This document shows, in pieces, positions 7,423 through 9,808 of a DNA stretch of 9,808 nt. Every line of letters starts with the position of its first letter. Within the stretch, counting starts at the first letter, position 1. Origin of the DNA: Bacteroidota bacterium (GTDB taxonomy: Bacteria; Bacteroidota; Ignavibacteria; Ignavibacteriales; Ignavibacteriaceae); assembly GCA_023433685.1 (NCBI GenBank), contig JAEYUD010000185.1, forward strand, positions 1-9,808, read 5' to 3'. The notes under the pieces were generated by a model. That model had not been told where the DNA came from, made no database searches, and saw only the letters and a program-made list of their open reading frames with translations. The translations under genes and the position numbers were made by a program.

Positions 7423-8931
7423 TTGGAAAATCTCCAGTTAAATGAAGATCTAAACTCACTAATGAAGAGACGCCTTGAAGAGCTTGAAGAGCTCAAGAGC
7501 AAGGGCGTCGAGCCATTTGCTTACAGTTTCAACGTTAACGCTGACTCAAAGGATATCTATGAGAATCACGTTGAAGACTCAAAAAGGGAAGTGGCAATTG
7601 CAGGCAGAATTGTAACCATCCGAAGAATGGGGAAAGCTTCTTTTGCCCACATTCAGGACAGATCAGGCAAGATCCAGATATACCTTAAAAGAGATGACCT
7701 GCCTGAACAATATGAGAACTTCAAGCTTTACGATATCGGCGATATCGTTGGGGTTGAGGGGTATGTATTCCGAACCAGAACAGGTGAAATATCAGTTCAC
7801 GCTACTGATCTTAAACTGCTCACCAAATCAATCCGACCGATTCCCGTGCCCAAAGAGATCACAGATGAAGAAGGGAACAGGGTTGTTTACGATCAGTTTT
7901 CAGATAAAGAACTGCGTTACCGCCAGCGATATCTCGATCTGATCCTTAATCCTGAAGTTAAAAATGTTTTTGTTACCAGGTCGAGAATAATTTCATCAAT
8001 GAGATCATTTCTTGATTCCAAAGGTATACTCGAAGTTGAAACACCCGCGCTCCAGACAATTTATGGCGGTGCTTCGGCAAGACCTTTCATTACTCACCAC
8101 AACGCGCTTGACATTCCACTCTATCTGAGGATAGCCGACGAGTTATATCTTAAAAGGTTGATCGTTGGTGGTTTTGATGGTGTTTACGAAATTTCCAAGG
8201 ACTTCCGTAATGAGGGAATGGACAAAACCCATAACCCGGAATTCACGATGATGGAGGTCTATGTGGCATACCGTGACTACGAATGGATGATGTCGTTCGT
8301 TGAAGAAATGGTTGAACACATCTGCAATTCAGTCTACGGAACAACAGAATTTGAAATAGATGGCACATTGATCAACTTCAAGGGACCGTGGAAGAGGGTT
8401 TCAATGGTTGACTCACTCCGGGAGAAAACAGGAGTTGATTTCCTGACCGCGACCGATGACGAAGTGCTGGCAGTTGCTCAAAAACATGGCATCGATACAA
8501 AAAAGATTCAGAGCCGCGGAAAGATAATTGATGAACTTTTTGAAATTACCACTCAGCACGAGTTGGTTCAGCCAACCTTCGTGATAGATTATCCGGTGGT
8601 CACCTCTCCATTGGCTAAAAAGCACCGGGAGAAAGAAGGACTGGTTGAAAGATTTGAAGGCTTCGTTCTCGGAAGGGAAATTTGCAATGCTTTCAGCGAG
8701 TTGAACGATCCGCTTGATCAGAGATCAAGATTTGAGGATCAGTTAAAGCAGCGAGAGCAGGGTGATGACGAGGCGCAGGTGATAGATGAAGATTTCGTCC
8801 GGGCACTTGAATATGGCATGCCGCCTACCGCCGGGCTCGGGGTCGGAATCGACAGACTCGTGATGCTTCTCGCCAATCAGCCGTCGATCAGGGACGTTAT
8901 CCTCTTTCCAACCATGAAACCTTTGAAGTAG
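7423..8931 (+). CDS. lysS: Lysyl-tRNA synthetase, class II
   Basis: A class II synthetase that charges tRNA-Lys in the cytoplasm. At 502 residues it is close to the E. coli enzyme (505). An N-terminal helix rich in Leu and Glu (1-30) leads into the OB-fold anticodon-binding domain (about 56-135: VAIAGRIVTIRRMGKASFAHIQD, GDIVGVEGYV). The catalytic core holds motif 1 near 188-209 (ending GILEVETPAL), motif 2 at 261-280 (FRNEGMDKTHNPEFTMMEVY) and motif 3 at 471-478 (GLGVGIDR), followed by IRDVILFPTMKP. FVLGREICNAFSELNDPLDQ matches the conserved lysine-pocket region. The start is TTG, supported by AGAGGA. The stop TAG shares its final G with the GTG start of the next gene. Confidence 0.97.
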   Translation: MENLQLNEDLNSLMKRRLEELEELKSKGVEPFAYSFNVNADSKDIYENHVEDSKREVAIAGRIVTIRRMGKASFAHIQDRSGKIQIYLKRDDLPEQYENFKLYDIGDIVGVEGYVFRTRTGEISVHATDLKLLTKSIRPIPVPKEITDEEGNRVVYDQFSDKELRYRQRYLDLILNPEVKNVFVTRSRIISSMRSFLDSKGILEVETPALQTIYGGASARPFITHHNALDIPLYLRIADELYLKRLIVGGFDGVYEISKDFRNEGMDKTHNPEFTMMEVYVAYRDYEWMMSFVEEMVEHICNSVYGTTEFEIDGTLINFKGPWKRVSMVDSLREKTGVDFLTATDDEVLAVAQKHGIDTKKIQSRGKIIDELFEITTQHELVQPTFVIDYPVVTSPLAKKHREKEGLVERFEGFVLGREICNAFSELNDPLDQRSRFEDQLKQREQGDDEAQVIDEDFVRALEYGMPPTAGLGVGIDRLVMLLANQPSIRDVILFPTMKPLK

Positions 8932-9808
8932 TGTTTAGAAGGTATCTTCTTTTATTACTTTGTTTTACCTTTTTCAGACTCTTGCCGCAAAGTGACAGCG
9001 GCAAGGGTCTGGTTATGCCCGATCCCGAGACTTTCAAACCGCATTTAAGCTATGATTCACTTCCGGATCTGCCTCAGCTTAACTATAAAATTGAGTTCCC
9101 TAAACCTGACTACCTCTTGCTGGGGGGGATGGGCACAGCCTACCTTGGAAGTATAGCAGCTATCCATTTTTATCAGAGTAATGCCTGGTGGAGTGGAAGA
9201 ACCGGGAAATTCAGAATAATCGAGGATTGGGATTATGCCCTTTCAGTTGACAAATTGGGTCACTTCTACTCTCCGATAATACTTTCACATGCTTTTTCGA
9301 TCGGATTTGAAGCTGCAAAAGTTGACTACGGTACAGGTATCTGGTGGTCATCGGCTGCAGCACTTCTGTTTCAGCTTTATGTGGAGGTCTACGATGGATT
9401 TGCTCAAGACTGGGGTTTCAGTACCGGCGATGCTATCAGTGATCTCGCCGGGGCAGCCTATCCGGTGTTGCAATATTACTACCCCGTGCTTTACAACTTC
9501 CAACCCAGATTCAGCTATTGGCCTGTCAAACTTGGAAAAGAAGGACACAATCAGGGACAGAAAATTATCATGGTTGATGACTATGAAGGCCAGAAATTCT
9601 GGCTTTCGATGAGAGTAAACAATCTGTTCGGTGAAGGATTTAAGAAATTTTGGCCCGATTTTCTCATGCTTAGCGTAGGCTATGGTGTCCGTGACCTTGA
9701 TGGCAGGGGAGGAGGTAAATCGGACATTTACATCGCCCTTGATCTTGACTATGAGAAAATACCGCTTTATGGATGTTTCTGGCAGATGGTGAAAAATTCA
9801 TTTGGCTA
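8931..9808 (+). CDS. Secreted DUF2279 (YfiM-like) family protein, 3' partial
   Basis: The frame is open from GTG 8931 to the window edge (292 residues, no stop). It begins with a signal-peptide-like stretch (FRRYLLLLLCFTFFRLLPQS), favouring GTG 8931 over an in-frame ATG at 9015. Residues about 60-185 match DUF2279: a hydrophobic segment (YLLLGGMGTAYLGSIAAIHF), SVDKLGHFYSP (105-114) with the conserved DKxGH, YVEVYDGFAQDWGFSTGDAISDLAGAAYPVL (150-180) with conserved Glu152, Asp155 and Asp167. The function of the family is unknown; an envelope location is inferred. Beyond the domain, about 100 further residues alternate aromatic and polar residues (WLSMRVNNLFG, FLMLSVGYGVRD, IYIALDLDYEKIPL), reminiscent of outer-membrane beta-strands. 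The start shares one base with the lysS stop, so translation is probably coupled. A strong RNA hairpin lies 44-80 bases into the gene. Confidence 0.8.
   Translation, partial: MFRRYLLLLLCFTFFRLLPQSDSGKGLVMPDPETFKPHLSYDSLPDLPQLNYKIEFPKPDYLLLGGMGTAYLGSIAAIHFYQSNAWWSGRTGKFRIIEDWDYALSVDKLGHFYSPIILSHAFSIGFEAAKVDYGTGIWWSSAAALLFQLYVEVYDGFAQDWGFSTGDAISDLAGAAYPVLQYYYPVLYNFQPRFSYWPVKLGKEGHNQGQKIIMVDDYEGQKFWLSMRVNNLFGEGFKKFWPDFLMLSVGYGVRDLDGRGGGKSDIYIALDLDYEKIPLYGCFWQMVKNSFG
8975..9011 (+). promoter_or_regulatory. Strong RNA hairpin just inside the DUF2279 gene, downstream of lysS
   Basis: CAGACTCTTGCCGC (8975-8988) pairs with GCGGCAAGGGTCTG (8998-9011) over 14 bp with one U-G wobble and a 9-base loop (AAAGTGACA). 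The wobble becomes an A-C mismatch on the other strand, so the structure favours + strand RNA. Five T residues (8970-8974) come before the stem, but none follow it, so it is not a standard intrinsic terminator in either direction. It may slow translation of the signal-peptide region, protect the 3' end of lysS mRNA, or be chance; the pairing is seen, the role is inferred. Confidence 0.5.

Noticed and set aside
7478..7500. Short direct repeat of GAAGAGCTTGAAGAGCT type near the lysS 5' end.
   Set aside because: It encodes the Glu/Leu-rich LEELEEL helix normal for the LysRS N-terminus.
7730..7748. Inverted repeat ACGATATC-GGC-GATATCGT inside lysS.
   Set aside because: It falls in the conserved YDIGDIVG coding segment, where the DIGDI peptide repeat itself creates the symmetry; the 3-base spacer makes a poor RNA loop.
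9289..9612. Open frame of 107 codons on the plus strand in another frame within the DUF2279 gene.
   Set aside because: The DUF2279 frame across the same bases carries the family motifs; this one has low-complexity, unrecognisable sequence.

Overview
The window is a densely packed stretch of a bacterial chromosome. Every supportable gene lies on the + strand, and most neighbours overlap or sit within 10 bases of each other. Signal peptides, an MCE-type (Mla) lipid-transport protein and a periplasmic PBP4-type peptidase indicate a diderm (Gram-negative) cell. The style of the MCE C-terminus, the HNH family member and the DUF2279 protein, together with moderate GC content judged by eye, suggest the Bacteroidota/Chlorobiota (FCB) group, perhaps an Ignavibacteria-like lineage. 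That placement is inference; there is no rRNA or other decisive marker here.

Layout: (1) 1-234, 3' end of an MCE/MlaD-family gene. (2) 206-1924, ggt, a secreted gamma-glutamyltransferase. (3) 1921-2298, acpS, holo-ACP synthase. (4) 2299-2376, the only intergenic gap longer than 10 bases, AT-rich with an inverted repeat. (5) about 2377-2880, a small HNH nuclease whose conserved N-terminus lies upstream of its first ATG. (6) 2890-3873, trpS, with a four-cysteine signature like that of iron-sulfur TrpRS enzymes. (7) 3874-4593 scpA and 4586-5227 scpB, the condensin partners. (8) 5211-5930, an RsuA/RluB-type pseudouridine synthase. (9) 5902-7413, a DacB/PBP4-type D,D-peptidase with KPG in place of the KTG box. 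(10) 7423-8931, lysS. (11) 8931 to the window end, a secreted DUF2279-family protein cut by the window edge, with a strong 14-bp RNA hairpin near its 5' end.

Functionally this is a mixed housekeeping cluster: envelope lipid and peptidoglycan upkeep (MCE, DacB, probably DUF2279), periplasmic glutathione or gamma-glutamyl metabolism (Ggt), carrier-protein activation (AcpS), chromosome segregation (ScpAB), and translation (TrpRS, LysRS, rRNA pseudouridylation). The scpA-scpB-rluB order is common in bacteria. I see no phage, transposon, CRISPR, tRNA, rRNA or defence island, and no convincing new multi-gene system. The points worth a second look are small: the HNH gene start and leader, the TrpRS cysteines, the altered PBP4 motif, the hairpin after lysS, and the C-terminal extension of the last protein.
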